Assembly (NCBI GenBank): GCA_963699225.1
Contig: OY969423.1
Coordinates: 1,860,001-1,924,000 of the forward strand
Source: VRUE01 sp963699225
Lineage (GTDB): Bacteria; Actinomycetota; Thermoleophilia; Solirubrobacterales; 70-9
Direction: 5' to 3'
Length of the DNA: 64,000 bases
In this document: positions 40,810 to 51,200 of the stretch, piece after piece
Layout: each line of letters starts with the position of its first letter
Numbering within the stretch: the first letter of the stretch is position 1
Position numbers and translations under genes: made by a program
Notes under the pieces: model-generated
What the model was told of the DNA's origin: nothing
Database searches by the model: none
The model's input: the letters and a program-made list of their open reading frames with translations, nothing else

Positions 40810-42200
40810 TCTGTTCCCCGACCGCAGCCGGTGAATTGCGGTGTTTCTTTCGAGGTCGGGATCGGAGGCAGTTCGCTCCTGCGTGGAACATTGGAGCCGC
40901 GCAAAGTGGCCTTGAAGTAAGGCTCAGCCGCTTCGGCCCCGGCGGCCAGCTCGGTGCCGTTGCAGGAGATCAGGATCAAGCCGCGACCGATGATGCCCGC
41001 GGGATCTTCGAGGTTGAAGGTTGCGTTGGCATCGTGATTGAGCCACGGCAGGTAAAAGAGATAGCTCTGCCTCGATCCCTTCGGCTTGTAGGCAAGCTCG
41101 TTGAGGAAGCTGTTGAAGGCACCCAGCGAGTTGCCGAAGCCGCGCACACTCCTGTTGAGCGCCGCGGAACCCTGCCTGACATGGGTCAGAACCGGGCGGA
41201 CTTCGCGCGTGAACGGGCGGATCTGGGTGCGGATCGGCTCGACAGTCTGTTCGAAGAGCCGCTGATTTGCCTTCAGCGCCGGCTTCAGCGCCTGCGCCTG
41301 CGGGATCAGGCCGAGCAGCGCCGGGCGGGCAGCCTTGGAGAAGGCGTTGGCGCTGGCGAAGGCGGATTCGGCCGCGGTCAGGGTTGAGGGGAATTCAGTG
41401 AGGATTTCCTGGATCGAGCTCTGCTGGCTGGCGAAGTTGCCGAGAGCGCCCTTGGAGGAGGTGACCCAGCGTTCGATCGCGGCGTCGTGGCGACCCAGTT
41501 CAGTGGTCAGCGATCCGAAGTCGTGGATCACGTTGGCCAGCGCCACGCGCCGCCCAGCCACCGCCTTGTTGAGGCTGGCGATGTAGTGCGAGAAGGGCTG
41601 CAGGCGGCGCAGGGCGTTGCCGAACTGGTGGCCACGACCGCCGATCCCCTGGGCGCCGCCGGCGACGAGCAGCTGGATGTACTGGCGGGTGTCGGCGTCG
41701 AGGGTGCCGAGGAAGGCGTCGAGGTTGACGTTGGGTTCGGTCTGGGAGAGCGGGAAGTTGTGGCCGTCCTCGATGTGGTCCTTGCCGCTACCGGGTTCGA
41801 CCTCGACGACCATGTCGTTGAGGTTGGTTTTCGGCCGCAGCAGCAGGCTCGCGTTGGCGTGGATCAATTCCATGTACTTCGGCTCGATGTCCATGCCGAC
41901 GATGGCGTGGCCGTCTTCGAGGTCGACCGAGGTGACCTTGCCGATCTGGATGCCGGCGATGTCGACCGCTTGGCCCTGGCCGGGCGTAACCGCCTGCGCC
42001 GTCGCGAAATCGCCGGTGATGTGGTCGAATTCTTCGCCGACGATCGGCACCCAGTTGGGCAGCGAGGCTTTCTGCTGGGTGAAGATCCAGAGCGTCATCA
42101 CCACACCCAAAGCAGCGAGGACGATGATCGCGATCGTGTCCTTGCTGCGCCCGCGAGACTGGCGCGAGAGCGAGGCGCGGAAGCTCGACCAGCCGCTCAT
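40806..42200 (-). CDS. Mce-family protein, fifth of the cluster
   Basis: The 464 residues comprise a membrane helix (about 22-41, IAIIVLAALGVVMTLWIFTQ), an MlaD domain (about 50-135; HITGDFATAQAVTPGQGQAV, IAGIQIGKVTSVDLEDGHA), and a long helical segment with repeated hydrophobic heptads (about 155-345). The C-terminal end carries two cysteines. The starts and stops overlap both neighbours by 4 bp. Part of the same multi-subunit transport tunnel (inference from family). Confidence 0.92.
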   Translation of the reverse strand: MSGWSSFRASLSRQSRGRSKDTIAIIVLAALGVVMTLWIFTQQKASLPNWVPIVGEEFDHITGDFATAQAVTPGQGQAVDIAGIQIGKVTSVDLEDGHAIVGMDIEPKYMELIHANASLLLRPKTNLNDMVVEVEPGSGKDHIEDGHNFPLSQTEPNVNLDAFLGTLDADTRQYIQLLVAGGAQGIGGRGHQFGNALRRLQPFSHYIASLNKAVAGRRVALANVIHDFGSLTTELGRHDAAIERWVTSSKGALGNFASQQSSIQEILTEFPSTLTAAESAFASANAFSKAARPALLGLIPQAQALKPALKANQRLFEQTVEPIRTQIRPFTREVRPVLTHVRQGSAALNRSVRGFGNSLGAFNSFLNELAYKPKGSRQSYLFYLPWLNHDANATFNLEDPAGIIGRGLILISCNGTELAAGAEAAEPYFKATLRGSNVPRRSELPPIPTSKETPQFTGCGRGTE

Positions 42201-43708
42201 GAGCCTGGCACCACCGATGGGCTGGGCGCGCCGACCTGGCCGAGCCCCGCATTGACGTCGGGGACGGGATTGCTGTCGCAGCGGACTTCCGGCTTCTTCG
42301 GCGGCCGCCCGCCGAGCTGGGGCTGGGTACCGAGCGGCGGGGCGATCGTGTGCGCGTAGTCGCGCTTATCCGTGCTCAGGTTCCCTTCCGGGTTCTTCTG
42401 TTCGACCAGTAGGTTGCCGCCGCCGGGCTGGACGCGGAGGAAGGGACCGTTGCCGTCAAAGTTCTGGCCCCAGCCGGCGAAGTCGGTCAGGGTGTAGAGG
42501 AATTCGCGGTAGTTGGGCTGGCCGGTGCCGAACTGGTCGTTGATCACCTGGTTGCCGGTGGGAACGAGGACCTTGCTGGTGCAGAGGCTGATCCGGTTGA
42601 GCTGGGGCAGGGCAATTGCCTTGCCCGCCTGAGCGGCGCCGGCGAGCCCGGGGGTCGCTTCGCGCAGCAGTTTCGCCGTGCCGCCGCCCTCTTTGCCGGA
42701 GAGCAGCGGGCGAGCCTGGGCCAGCCAGGGCTTGCCGGCCTTGATCACGGCCGGCAGCTCGGCGACGGCCGGGGTCATCTCGATCGCCCAGGCGCGCAGC
42801 GGCGGCAGTGCCTTGTTGAGGCTGACCAGCGAGCTGTGGAAGTTCTTCAGGGTCGGCGCCAGGCGGTTGACCGTGGTCGAGAGGTTGGCCGACTGTGCGG
42901 CGAGGGCGCCGGTGAAGACGTCGAAGTTGACGATCAGGCCCTTGAGGTCGTCCTCGTTCTTGGCCAGGGCGGCGAAGGTGCGGCCTGTGCCGGCGATGAG
43001 CCGGGATAGGTCGTGCGGCTGGGTGCCGAGCAGGGCGTTGGTGACCTGGGCGCTGTAGCGGCCGGCGTCGCCGCCGTAGTGGAAGGCGCCGTTGAGCGCT
43101 TCGCCGGCGGTCTTGCCCTGCACCTCGGGTTCCTGCGTGGCATCTTCGGCCGCGGTCGGCTTGCTCGTCAGCGCCGTGCCGTAGCTCTCGAGCAGGTGGC
43201 CGAGATCGGCGCGCACCGGCGCCTGCAGCGCGGTGAGGACTTCATCGATTTGGACCCAGGTCGAGGTGCGGCTGACCGGGATCGTGTCGCCGCTGCCCAG
43301 TTCCGGCGCGCTTGGGCTGCCCGGCGAGAGGTCGACGAAGAAGTTGCCCTCCAGGAAGATCCGCGGCCGGATCGCGGCGAAGGCGTCGTCGTGAACCGGC
43401 TGGCCTTTGCCTTCGACCGTGAAGGTGACGGTGGTGGCGTCGCCGTCGCGTTCGGTCGAGATCACCCGGCCGACGTCGACGCCGGCGATCCGCACCGGCG
43501 AGTTGGTGGCGATGTTGACCCCGTTGCTGAAGGTCGCCTTGAGCTGGTAGCCGTAGCTGGTGAAGGGCACGTGGCCGGTGAAGGCCAGGTAGGGCCCGAC
43601 GGTGAAGATGAGGATGAAGATCACCGCGATCATCGCGTTGCTCGGTCGCCAGTTGAAGCGACTGTTGGTCGCCCCCGCCCTCGTGTCTCTCTCCGGAAGT
43701 CGCCCCAT
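42197..43708 (-). CDS. Mce-family protein, fourth of the cluster
   Basis: The 503-residue protein has a membrane helix (about 25-45, MIAVIFILIFTVGPYLAFTG), an MlaD domain (about 50-140; YQLKATFSNGVNIATNSPVR, IAGVDVGRVIST, GNFFVDLSPGSP) and a helical Mce region. The C-terminal 80 residues are Pro/Gly-rich. ATG 43708 shares one base with the TAA stop of the preceding mce gene (TAATG), so reinitiation is likely. Confidence 0.92.
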   Translation of the reverse strand: MGRLPERDTRAGATNSRFNWRPSNAMIAVIFILIFTVGPYLAFTGHVPFTSYGYQLKATFSNGVNIATNSPVRIAGVDVGRVISTERDGDATTVTFTVEGKGQPVHDDAFAAIRPRIFLEGNFFVDLSPGSPSAPELGSGDTIPVSRTSTWVQIDEVLTALQAPVRADLGHLLESYGTALTSKPTAAEDATQEPEVQGKTAGEALNGAFHYGGDAGRYSAQVTNALLGTQPHDLSRLIAGTGRTFAALAKNEDDLKGLIVNFDVFTGALAAQSANLSTTVNRLAPTLKNFHSSLVSLNKALPPLRAWAIEMTPAVAELPAVIKAGKPWLAQARPLLSGKEGGGTAKLLREATPGLAGAAQAGKAIALPQLNRISLCTSKVLVPTGNQVINDQFGTGQPNYREFLYTLTDFAGWGQNFDGNGPFLRVQPGGGNLLVEQKNPEGNLSTDKRDYAHTIAPPLGTQPQLGGRPPKKPEVRCDSNPVPDVNAGLGQVGAPSPSVVPGS

Positions 43709-45162
43709 TATTTTTTCTTCGGCAGTTGCTTGTCGGACTGTTCGGCGGTTTTTATGCCGTCGTTACCGGATGTGTTCCCGATCCGGGTCACACCAGTTTC
43801 GTAGTGCTCGTTGCCCGCTTCGCACTCCTTAGGCTGGCCAGGTGAGGCGGTGTTTGGATAGGGGTTCGAGTGCAGATGATTAAGCGGGATTCCCTTATTG
43901 GCACCCGGAAGTTCGCCGCCGTTTGCTGGCGCCGAGGCCGGGCCGCCCTCCGAATTGACACCTTCTGCCGGCTGAAAGGTGATCACGTTGAGCCAGCCGC
44001 CCAGCCCGTTGTCTTCGCCCGTTGCGTTGGAGAGATTGCGGAAGGCCAGGCTGAGGTAATTGCAGGTGGTCTGAGCCGGCGCGATGAACCTGATCGCCGG
44101 GCCGAGCAGTTCGTTGGTGTCGATCAGCAGGTCGAGCCCGTTGAAGACGCCGGTCGACTGCTGGAAGGCGAGCAGCGCGTCGGCGGTCGGCGGAAGCTGG
44201 GCGTTGAGGACCGGCGAGCGGTTGAGTGCCGGGATCCCGGCGCGCAGTGCGGCGGCGATCGTCGGCGAGGTTTCGCCCAGCACTTTGGCTCCGGGCTTGA
44301 GCGCGGCGAAGAAGCGTTCGGAGTCGTGCAGGAAGGGGTTGATCGCCGGCAGGTCTTCGGTCACCGAGTCAAGCGTTTCCGGCCCCTTGGAGATCGTTTC
44401 CTGGATGTAGGGGCGGGAGACGCGGGCGAAGGCGGCGAAGGTGCGGTCGAGGGCGGCAAACATGCTCGCCTGCTGCTCGGCCACCGGCGCGACCGTCGCC
44501 GAGAGCGCCTCCAGCGCTTCGAAGAATTCACCGAAGCCGGTGCTCGGCGCAACCAGGTCAGAGAGGGCCGGCTCGCTGCTTTCGGCCAGCATGCGCAGGG
44601 CGACGAAGGCGTTGTTGAGCTGCGGCCCGCGACCGGCCAGGCCATTGCCGAAGCCGGCCAGGTTGCGCTGGATCGCCTTGCGCGTCTTTTCGTCGAACAT
44701 GTCGAAGAACTGGTCGATGTCGACCGGTTCGGGATGGGCGGCCTTGACCGGAATCGTTTCCCCGGCGGCGAAGCCTTCCTTCGAGTCGCCGGGGACGATC
44801 TGCAGGTACTTGAGGCCGAGCGGCGATTTCGGGCGGATGATCATCGTCGAGTTCACCGGCAGCGGCTCGACGTTCTTGTCGAGGCTGAGCTCGAGTTCAG
44901 CCGCGACCTGGCCGTTGCCGGTCTGCACCGGCACCACCGACTTGACCACGCCGACGCGGGCGCCACCGATCCGCACCTCGTTGCCCTTGACCAGGGCGTT
45001 GGCGTTGGGAACGCGGGCGTGGAGGTTGTAGGTCGAGACGAAGGGCAGGCCGTTGTTGGCGTTGTAGGCGAGGAAGACGGCGATGATGATGACCAGCACG
45101 GTCACCGCGCCGACGATCACCGGGCTGCTCGCCACTCCCTGTATGCCGCTGCGGTTTCTCAT
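43708..45162 (-). CDS. Mce-family protein, third of the cluster
   Basis: The 484 residues show a membrane helix (about 14-33, PVIVGAVTVLVIIIAVFLAY), an MlaD domain (about 42-125; YNLHARVPNANALVKGNEVR, IGGARVGVVKSVVPVQ, LGLKYLQIVPGDS) and a helical domain with the usual IDQFFDMFDEKTRKAIQRNL start. The C-terminus is polar and includes PKECEAGNEH. Four-base overlap with the preceding gene (45159-45162). Confidence 0.92.
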   Translation of the reverse strand: MRNRSGIQGVASSPVIVGAVTVLVIIIAVFLAYNANNGLPFVSTYNLHARVPNANALVKGNEVRIGGARVGVVKSVVPVQTGNGQVAAELELSLDKNVEPLPVNSTMIIRPKSPLGLKYLQIVPGDSKEGFAAGETIPVKAAHPEPVDIDQFFDMFDEKTRKAIQRNLAGFGNGLAGRGPQLNNAFVALRMLAESSEPALSDLVAPSTGFGEFFEALEALSATVAPVAEQQASMFAALDRTFAAFARVSRPYIQETISKGPETLDSVTEDLPAINPFLHDSERFFAALKPGAKVLGETSPTIAAALRAGIPALNRSPVLNAQLPPTADALLAFQQSTGVFNGLDLLIDTNELLGPAIRFIAPAQTTCNYLSLAFRNLSNATGEDNGLGGWLNVITFQPAEGVNSEGGPASAPANGGELPGANKGIPLNHLHSNPYPNTASPGQPKECEAGNEHYETGVTRIGNTSGNDGIKTAEQSDKQLPKKK

Positions 45163-46682
45163 GGGCCGAGGAGGTAGTCGAGGAGGGCGCGCTGGCGGGG
45201 AGCGGGCAGGGAGATCTTCGCTTCAAGCCGACGTCCCTGGGAGATTTGGGGCGCTTCCGGTGTGATCGGCGCGGCGGGAGCAACCGTGGAGTTGGGGGCG
45301 CCGGGCCGCGCAAACGTGGCACCAAGTTCTTGTGCTTCCCTTGCTTCCTGTTCTTCGAGCAGGGCATTGAGGGCGGTCTCGGGCAGCGCAGAGCTCCCGG
45401 CACTGGCGCCAGTGAAGTTGGCCGAACAGCCACTTTCTTCAAGCTCATATTCGAGGCAGTTGGTAAGCGTCGTGAGGAGCCGCGTGAAATGGCCATATTT
45501 GTCAAAGCCGTTCGAAGTAGCCGTACCGTTGTAGATCAGTTCGGTGAGGGCATCGAAGCCCTTGGTTTCCTTGGTGCTGGCGAGGAACTTGGCCAAGGTG
45601 TTGATCGGGCCGGCGCCGGTGAGGGCGAGCTGGCTTGTCTTGCGCACGATTGGGTCGGCGGCGCGCAGCGTCGGGCCCGCTTCTTCGCCGGTGGCGCCGA
45701 GCGACTTCAGGGCCACGGTCGAGGCGGCCGAGAACGGGGTCAGCAGGCGGGTGGTTTCGGTAAACGAGGGGGCCGCCTTGCCGAGGTCGGTGAATACCGG
45801 CGTCGCCACGTCGGAGAAGCCCTGCAAGCTGCGCATCGTGGTGCGGAACTGGCGCAGGAAGGCGGGGAACTTCTGCAGCGATTCTTCCAGCGCCTTGCCC
45901 TTTTCGGTCGTCGCCTGAGCCGCGGCACCCGAGTTGGTGAAGAAGCCTGCCACCTGGGCGCGTTCGCGCGAGAGCGGCCCGAGGACCTGCTCCGAGTCGG
46001 CCGATAGCTGGGTCAGCTGGTCGCGCTGGTCGTTGAGGATGCCGATCAGGCGGACGACGTCGCGCAGGGCCGGGTTGGCCCGCTTGACCACCGTCTCGAT
46101 GTCGGAACCGCGACCGGCGAGGCCGGCGCCGAGTTCGTTGAAGATCAGGCGGAAGCGCTGCGCGTAGGGCAGTTTGTTGATGTCGTTGATCAGGTCGGGG
46201 TCGACGCTGGTGCTGTTGTTCTCCAGCGGCAGCAGGTGCTGGCCCGCCCCCGGCTGGCCCGACGGGACCTTCTTCAGCGGCGGCGCCTCTTTGGCACCCG
46301 GGGCCCGGGGCAGGGTCGGCCGGCAATCGACGAACTTCTCGCCGATCAGCGACTGCGGTCGGATCTGGCAGGTGGCGTCGCTGCGGAAGTCCTGGAAGCC
46401 AGGGTCTTCGATCTTCATCACGATCACCGCCTTGCCGCTGACCGCCTGTTCCTTGCCGCCTTCGTAACTGTCGACCTCGCCGGGCAGGGTGACGCCGACC
46501 GACTCGATTTCGCCGACGTTGGCCCCCGCCACGCGCACCTGCTCGCCTTTGACCATGAAGCCGCCGTTGTCGAAGATCGCCCGCACGACGTAGCCGCTGC
46601 TTTCGCCGCCGCCCGATGAAATCAGCACGATTGCGACGATCACCGCCGCGACCAGGCCGCCGATGACGATCGCTTTCCTCAT
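45159..46682 (-). CDS. Mce-family protein, second of the cluster
   Basis: The 507 residues have a very N-terminal membrane helix (about 4-22, AIVIGGLVAAVIVAIVLISS), an MlaD domain (about 30-125; YVVRAIFDNGGFMVKGEQVR, VAGANVGEIESVGV, IGEKFVDCRP with a Cys unusual among the six) and a long helical region (about 165-350). The C-terminal 150 residues contain two further Cys. It overlaps the first mce gene by 4 bp. Confidence 0.92.
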   Translation of the reverse strand: MRKAIVIGGLVAAVIVAIVLISSGGGESSGYVVRAIFDNGGFMVKGEQVRVAGANVGEIESVGVTLPGEVDSYEGGKEQAVSGKAVIVMKIEDPGFQDFRSDATCQIRPQSLIGEKFVDCRPTLPRAPGAKEAPPLKKVPSGQPGAGQHLLPLENNSTSVDPDLINDINKLPYAQRFRLIFNELGAGLAGRGSDIETVVKRANPALRDVVRLIGILNDQRDQLTQLSADSEQVLGPLSRERAQVAGFFTNSGAAAQATTEKGKALEESLQKFPAFLRQFRTTMRSLQGFSDVATPVFTDLGKAAPSFTETTRLLTPFSAASTVALKSLGATGEEAGPTLRAADPIVRKTSQLALTGAGPINTLAKFLASTKETKGFDALTELIYNGTATSNGFDKYGHFTRLLTTLTNCLEYELEESGCSANFTGASAGSSALPETALNALLEEQEAREAQELGATFARPGAPNSTVAPAAPITPEAPQISQGRRLEAKISLPAPRQRALLDYLLGP

Positions 46683-48085
46683 GGGCCGGGTGGCGCGTCG
46701 GCCGGGTTGCAGTCGGAGGTGGTCACGCCGGAGCCGCTGTGCGGCGGTTCGACGAAGGGGCTGGAGCCGTCGGCGGCGGGCTGGCTGGCGCCGCCGGGGC
46801 AGCGTGTCTTAACGCCGGCCGAGGCGCCGAAGACGTCGTACTGTTCGGAGGGCGCGATCGGTTCCAGAGCGCGACTGCCGCTGTTGTAGTTGAAGAGGTT
46901 GAGGTCGCTCAAGCTGCTGCGGATGTAGTGGCCGTTGCCGTCGTAGGGAGCGCTGACCTGGCCGAGGCGGGCGAAGCCGTTGAAGAGGTCCGGCGTATAG
47001 GCGCGGATGAAGTTGAGGTTGGGCTGGAAGGCCGTGATCGCGCCTTCGGAGTGCGGGAACGCCCGCGAGGCGCGCTGCTGCACGGCGGGCAGGAAGCCGA
47101 GCAGTTCGGCCGAGTCATTGGCGAAGCCGTTGCGGCGCACGGTCAAGCGCAGGTTCCTGAAGACCGGCACCGCCTTGGAGAGGACGGGTCGTAGTTCGCC
47201 GAGGAAGGGCGCCAGGTTCTTGGTCGCCGTGCGCGAGGTGTTGATCAGCGGTTCGACGTCGTCGAGGGCAGCGCGCAGGTTGACGAAGGTCGTGTTGGCC
47301 TGGCGGAAGGTCGGTGGCAGCAGCTGCAGGCTGGTGCCGAGGGCGGCGTTCTGCTTGGCGATCGCCCCGAAGGCGGCGTTGGCGTTGGCGATTGCGCTGG
47401 AGAGCTCGGTTCCGCGTTCGGAGACCGTGGTGCCGAGCCTGCTCGAGCTGACGAGGAAGCGGGCGAAGAGCTTTTCGTCGGCGTTGATCTCGTGGGCGAA
47501 GGCGCCGGCGCGGTTGAAGCCGACGCCGATGTATTTGAAGGTTTCGTTGGCCGGCTTGCCGGCACCGGCATAGACTTCGGAATTGCCCTGGATGAACTGG
47601 GCGAGGCCGCGGCGGACCGGCGCCGGGAAGGTGTTGAAGAGCTGGTCGATGTCGATCGGCGTCGTGGTCGAGGCGAGGCCAAGCGTCGCGTCGTTCCCCA
47701 GCGGCGGGTTGCTGTTCGGGCCGGGGCTGATCGAGACGTAGTGGTTGGCGACGCCGGAGAGCGAGGTGGCGCGGATCGTCGCCGTGGTGCCCTCGTGCAG
47801 TTCCTGTTCAACGCTGACAACGACCTTGGCCAGGTTGTTGTCGGTCAGCTCGATGCTTTCCACCGAGCCGACCGGCTGGCCGCCGATCAGGACCTGGTTG
47901 TCGGGGACGAGCTGGCTGGCGTTCTGGAAGAGCAGGTTGTACTTGTGTTCGCTGCCACCGTTGAAGATCACGTAGCCAAGCGCGATCACGGCGATGGCCA
48001 GGACCGCGATCACCGCAACCCGCACAGGGGTGACCCCCCGGCCTTGCGCCGAGCTAGCGTCCTCGCCTGAAGGATTAGCAGCCAC
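46679..48085 (-). CDS. Mce-family protein, first of the cluster
   Basis: The 468-residue protein has a membrane helix (about 22-43, VAVIAVLAIAVIALGYVIFN), an MlaD domain (about 48-125; YNLLFQNASQLVPDNQVLIG, GQPVGSVESIEL, GVANHYVSISPG), and a helical domain beginning IDIDQLFNTFPAPVRRGLAQ. It starts the mce run, 148 nt after the MMPL gene, so it could have its own promoter; no clear one is visible. All six Mce genes differ strongly in sequence, as in classical six-Mce operons. Confidence 0.92.
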   Translation of the reverse strand: MAANPSGEDASSAQGRGVTPVRVAVIAVLAIAVIALGYVIFNGGSEHKYNLLFQNASQLVPDNQVLIGGQPVGSVESIELTDNNLAKVVVSVEQELHEGTTATIRATSLSGVANHYVSISPGPNSNPPLGNDATLGLASTTTPIDIDQLFNTFPAPVRRGLAQFIQGNSEVYAGAGKPANETFKYIGVGFNRAGAFAHEINADEKLFARFLVSSSRLGTTVSERGTELSSAIANANAAFGAIAKQNAALGTSLQLLPPTFRQANTTFVNLRAALDDVEPLINTSRTATKNLAPFLGELRPVLSKAVPVFRNLRLTVRRNGFANDSAELLGFLPAVQQRASRAFPHSEGAITAFQPNLNFIRAYTPDLFNGFARLGQVSAPYDGNGHYIRSSLSDLNLFNYNSGSRALEPIAPSEQYDVFGASAGVKTRCPGGASQPAADGSSPFVEPPHSGSGVTTSDCNPADAPPGP

Positions 48086-48233
48086 GGATCGTCGCTTGCG
48101 GTTCCCCGGCCTCCGACCCGGTGGAACGGCTGCAGAATCGTATCCGAGCGACCCGCCGCCACGGGTGCGGCGCGCGGGGACTTAACTGGAAGTCAACGCG
48201 CTCTTTTGCAGCCAATAAAGGGCGCTACAGCGC

Positions 48234-51200
48234 TCAGACGTTGAGACGCGGCAAGACACGCTCTAGTGGGCCCGGCAGCCACCAGACCCGATCGCCGATC
48301 AAGAGCATCAGGGCGGGCAGGAGGACGACGCGAACCACGGTCGCGTCGAGGATGACGGCAACAGTGAGACCGATGCCGATCTGGCTCACGGTGGCGATCG
48401 GGGCGCTCGCAAAGGCGATGAAGACGGCCATCATGATCACGGCGGCGCCGGTGATCACCCGCGCCGTCTTCTCCAGGCCGAATTCGATCGCCTTCGCGTT
48501 GTCGCCGAACTCGTCGTAGTGCTCGCGCATGCGCACGAGCAGGAAGACCGCGTAATCGATCGAGAGGCCAAAGACGACGCCAAAGATCATCACCGTGCTG
48601 ACGGCATCGACGTAGGTATGGCCACCCAGTGGCCAGCCTTCCGGCACGTTGGTCAGCAGCATCAGGACGCCGAAGGCGACGCCCACAGACGCCATGTTGA
48701 GCGCGATCGCGAGCGCTGCCAGGGGCAGCGAGCGCAGGACGAGGACGAGGACGAGGAAGGTGGCGAGGACGATCGCCGCGATCTCGATCGGCAGGCTGTC
48801 CCTGGTGACCGAGCTGAAGGTGTTGACGATCGCCGGGCCGCCGGTGACGCCTGTCTTGAGGCCGGATTCCCCGCCAAGCGCGCTTGCGTCGTCATCCAAT
48901 TTCTTGTTGAGCGCGATCGAGCCCGGAGAGTTGAGTGGGTCCTTCGGGATCACCAGCAGGGTTGCCGCCTGGCCGCCGTGTTTCAGGGCAACCGCTTCGG
49001 CGGCGCGTTCGTGCAGTTCACCGCGGGTCCCGTCAAGTGCCGAGAGCACGAAGTAGCCCGAATCGAAGATGCCCGGCGAGGTCCGCTTCAGCCTCTTGAC
49101 GCGTCTTTGGATCGATCGATTCTGCGATTCGACCCGCACAGCCACTCGCCGCGCACCGCTTTCGACTGGATAGGAGCGGGAATAGAATTCGCTCAGGCGG
49201 CTCTCCAGTTCAGTGGTACCGCCGGTCAGGCGGGAGAGGCCGGCGACGAGCTGTTCCGCGCCTTCCTGGAAGGGCCCGAGCTGGCTCAGTTCCTTCGACG
49301 CTTCCTGGTCGAGCTTGGCCGTGCCGGCGGAGAGTTTCTTGCTGCCCGTTTCGATCTTCTTCAGCCCGTCGGAGAGCTGTTTGGAGGCGGCGGCCAGTTT
49401 CCGCATTTCGTGCAGCGTGCTCTGGATGTAAAGCCTCACTTCGCGCGCTTCGTGAGTGTCTGAGGCGAGGCGTTCCTGCAGAGTCACCAGTTCCCCGCTG
49501 AGGACGGAGGCCTTGGCCGATGCTTCGCGCAGCGCCGCCAGGGTGGCGGCGTAGTTTGGATCCGTCTTACCGACGGTCATCGCTTCCAGCTGCCTCAGCG
49601 CTTCGTTCAGCAATTCGCTCGCGGCCTGATTTGTGGCCTGCGCCTGCGGGGTGGTGACGGTCGAGTCTCGATTCAGCGAGCGCTGCAGCCTCCTCGCCCT
49701 TGGCAGGCCGTTGGCGTTGAGAACGGGGATCAGGTCGTGGCTGCCGAACTTGATCTGCAGGGCGCCGACCGCCGCCCTTTCGTTGGCTTTGGCGAGTTCC
49801 TTGTTCCCTTCTGCCACCTTGTCGATCGCGTCAATCGCTTCTTCGCTGCCGGAAGCAGCCTGGCCCAGCCCGGCGGCGATTTGTATGGCGCCTTCTTCTG
49901 CCCTGCCGGTTCCCTCGGCCAGCAGCGCGGCGCCGGATGTGGCGCGGGAAAGACCGCCCCGGATCGCGCTCACTCCCCCGGCGAGCCGGTTGAGGTTTTT
50001 GCCCAGCCGGTTGAGGTTGGCGAGGGGGCCGACCCTTTCGTTGGAGGCGAGCAGGCCGGAAAGGCCCTTCTGCAGAGGCTTCACCGAGCGCGAGAGCTGG
50101 CTTGGCCCGATCACGCTCTGGACCCCCGGCGTGTGGGCAATGCGCCGTTGCCAGCGACCCAATGCTTCGAGCGTGTCTTCTTCGGTGATCGGCCCTTCAG
50201 GCGAGGCAGCGACGAGGACGAACGGCGCTTCCAGCCCGCCGCCCGCCGATTCTTCGATCAGTTCGGCGCTGTGGCGGGCCGGGTCGTCCTTGGGCAGCTG
50301 TCCGATGCTGAACGGGCCGGTTTTGAGCGCGAGAGCCGGGGCGGCGAGCAGCAGCACGACTGCCCCGATCGCCGCCGCAACCGGGGCCGGCCGGCGCAGG
50401 GCGGCGGTGACCACGGACATCAGGCGGGAACGCTCGCCGTTGGGCGCAGCGCCAATCCGCCAGCGGTCGATGTTCGTGCCGACGAGGACCAGTACCGACG
50501 GGCCAAGCAGGGTCGCGATTAGGACCGTGAGCATGACCACGAGCGCCAAGGTCCCCGCGAGCGATGCGAGCAGGGCGCCGGGCACGACGAGGAGGGCGAC
50601 AACCATCGAGAGGACCAGCGTGCTGCCGGCGAAGACGACCGTCCGGGCCGCGGTGCGACGCGTCGTCCAGGCCGCGGTGACCGGATCCTCGCCCGCGGCC
50701 AGCTCCTCGCGAAAGCGGGAGACCATCAAGAGCGCGTAGTCCACCCCCAAGGCCAGCCCCAACATCGAGCAAACTACGAGCGCAATCGCGCTGACGTCGA
50801 AGAAGCTGGTGAGGATCGCCAGCAGGCCGCGCGAGGAAAGCACTGACAGCGCGCCGAAACCGAGCGGAATTGCCGCCGCCACTGGAGAGCGGAAAACCAG
50901 CAGCAGCACGATCAACAGCACCGGCAGGGCGATCAGCTCGGAGTGCTCAGTGCTCGAGATCGACTTGTCCTCGATCGCCCGCGAGAGGGTTGCGACACCT
51001 GTCTGGTCGGCGCGAACCGGAGCGTGAATGGTTTCCTCGAGGTACTTGTTGAGCAGGGGAACCTTGTCGTCGACCGCTTCGTTGTTGTTGACGTGAAAGT
51101 CGAGCAGGATGAAGGCGCGCCGGGGCGATGGCCGGAGCCGGCTGGTCGCGCCGCGGTCCCAAGGCGAGAGCGTCGTCACCTTGGGGTCCTGGCGAAGCTT

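Noticed and set aside
43870..45177. A 435-codon plus-strand frame
   Set aside because: Antisense to a canonical Mce gene with conserved domains and operon overlaps.
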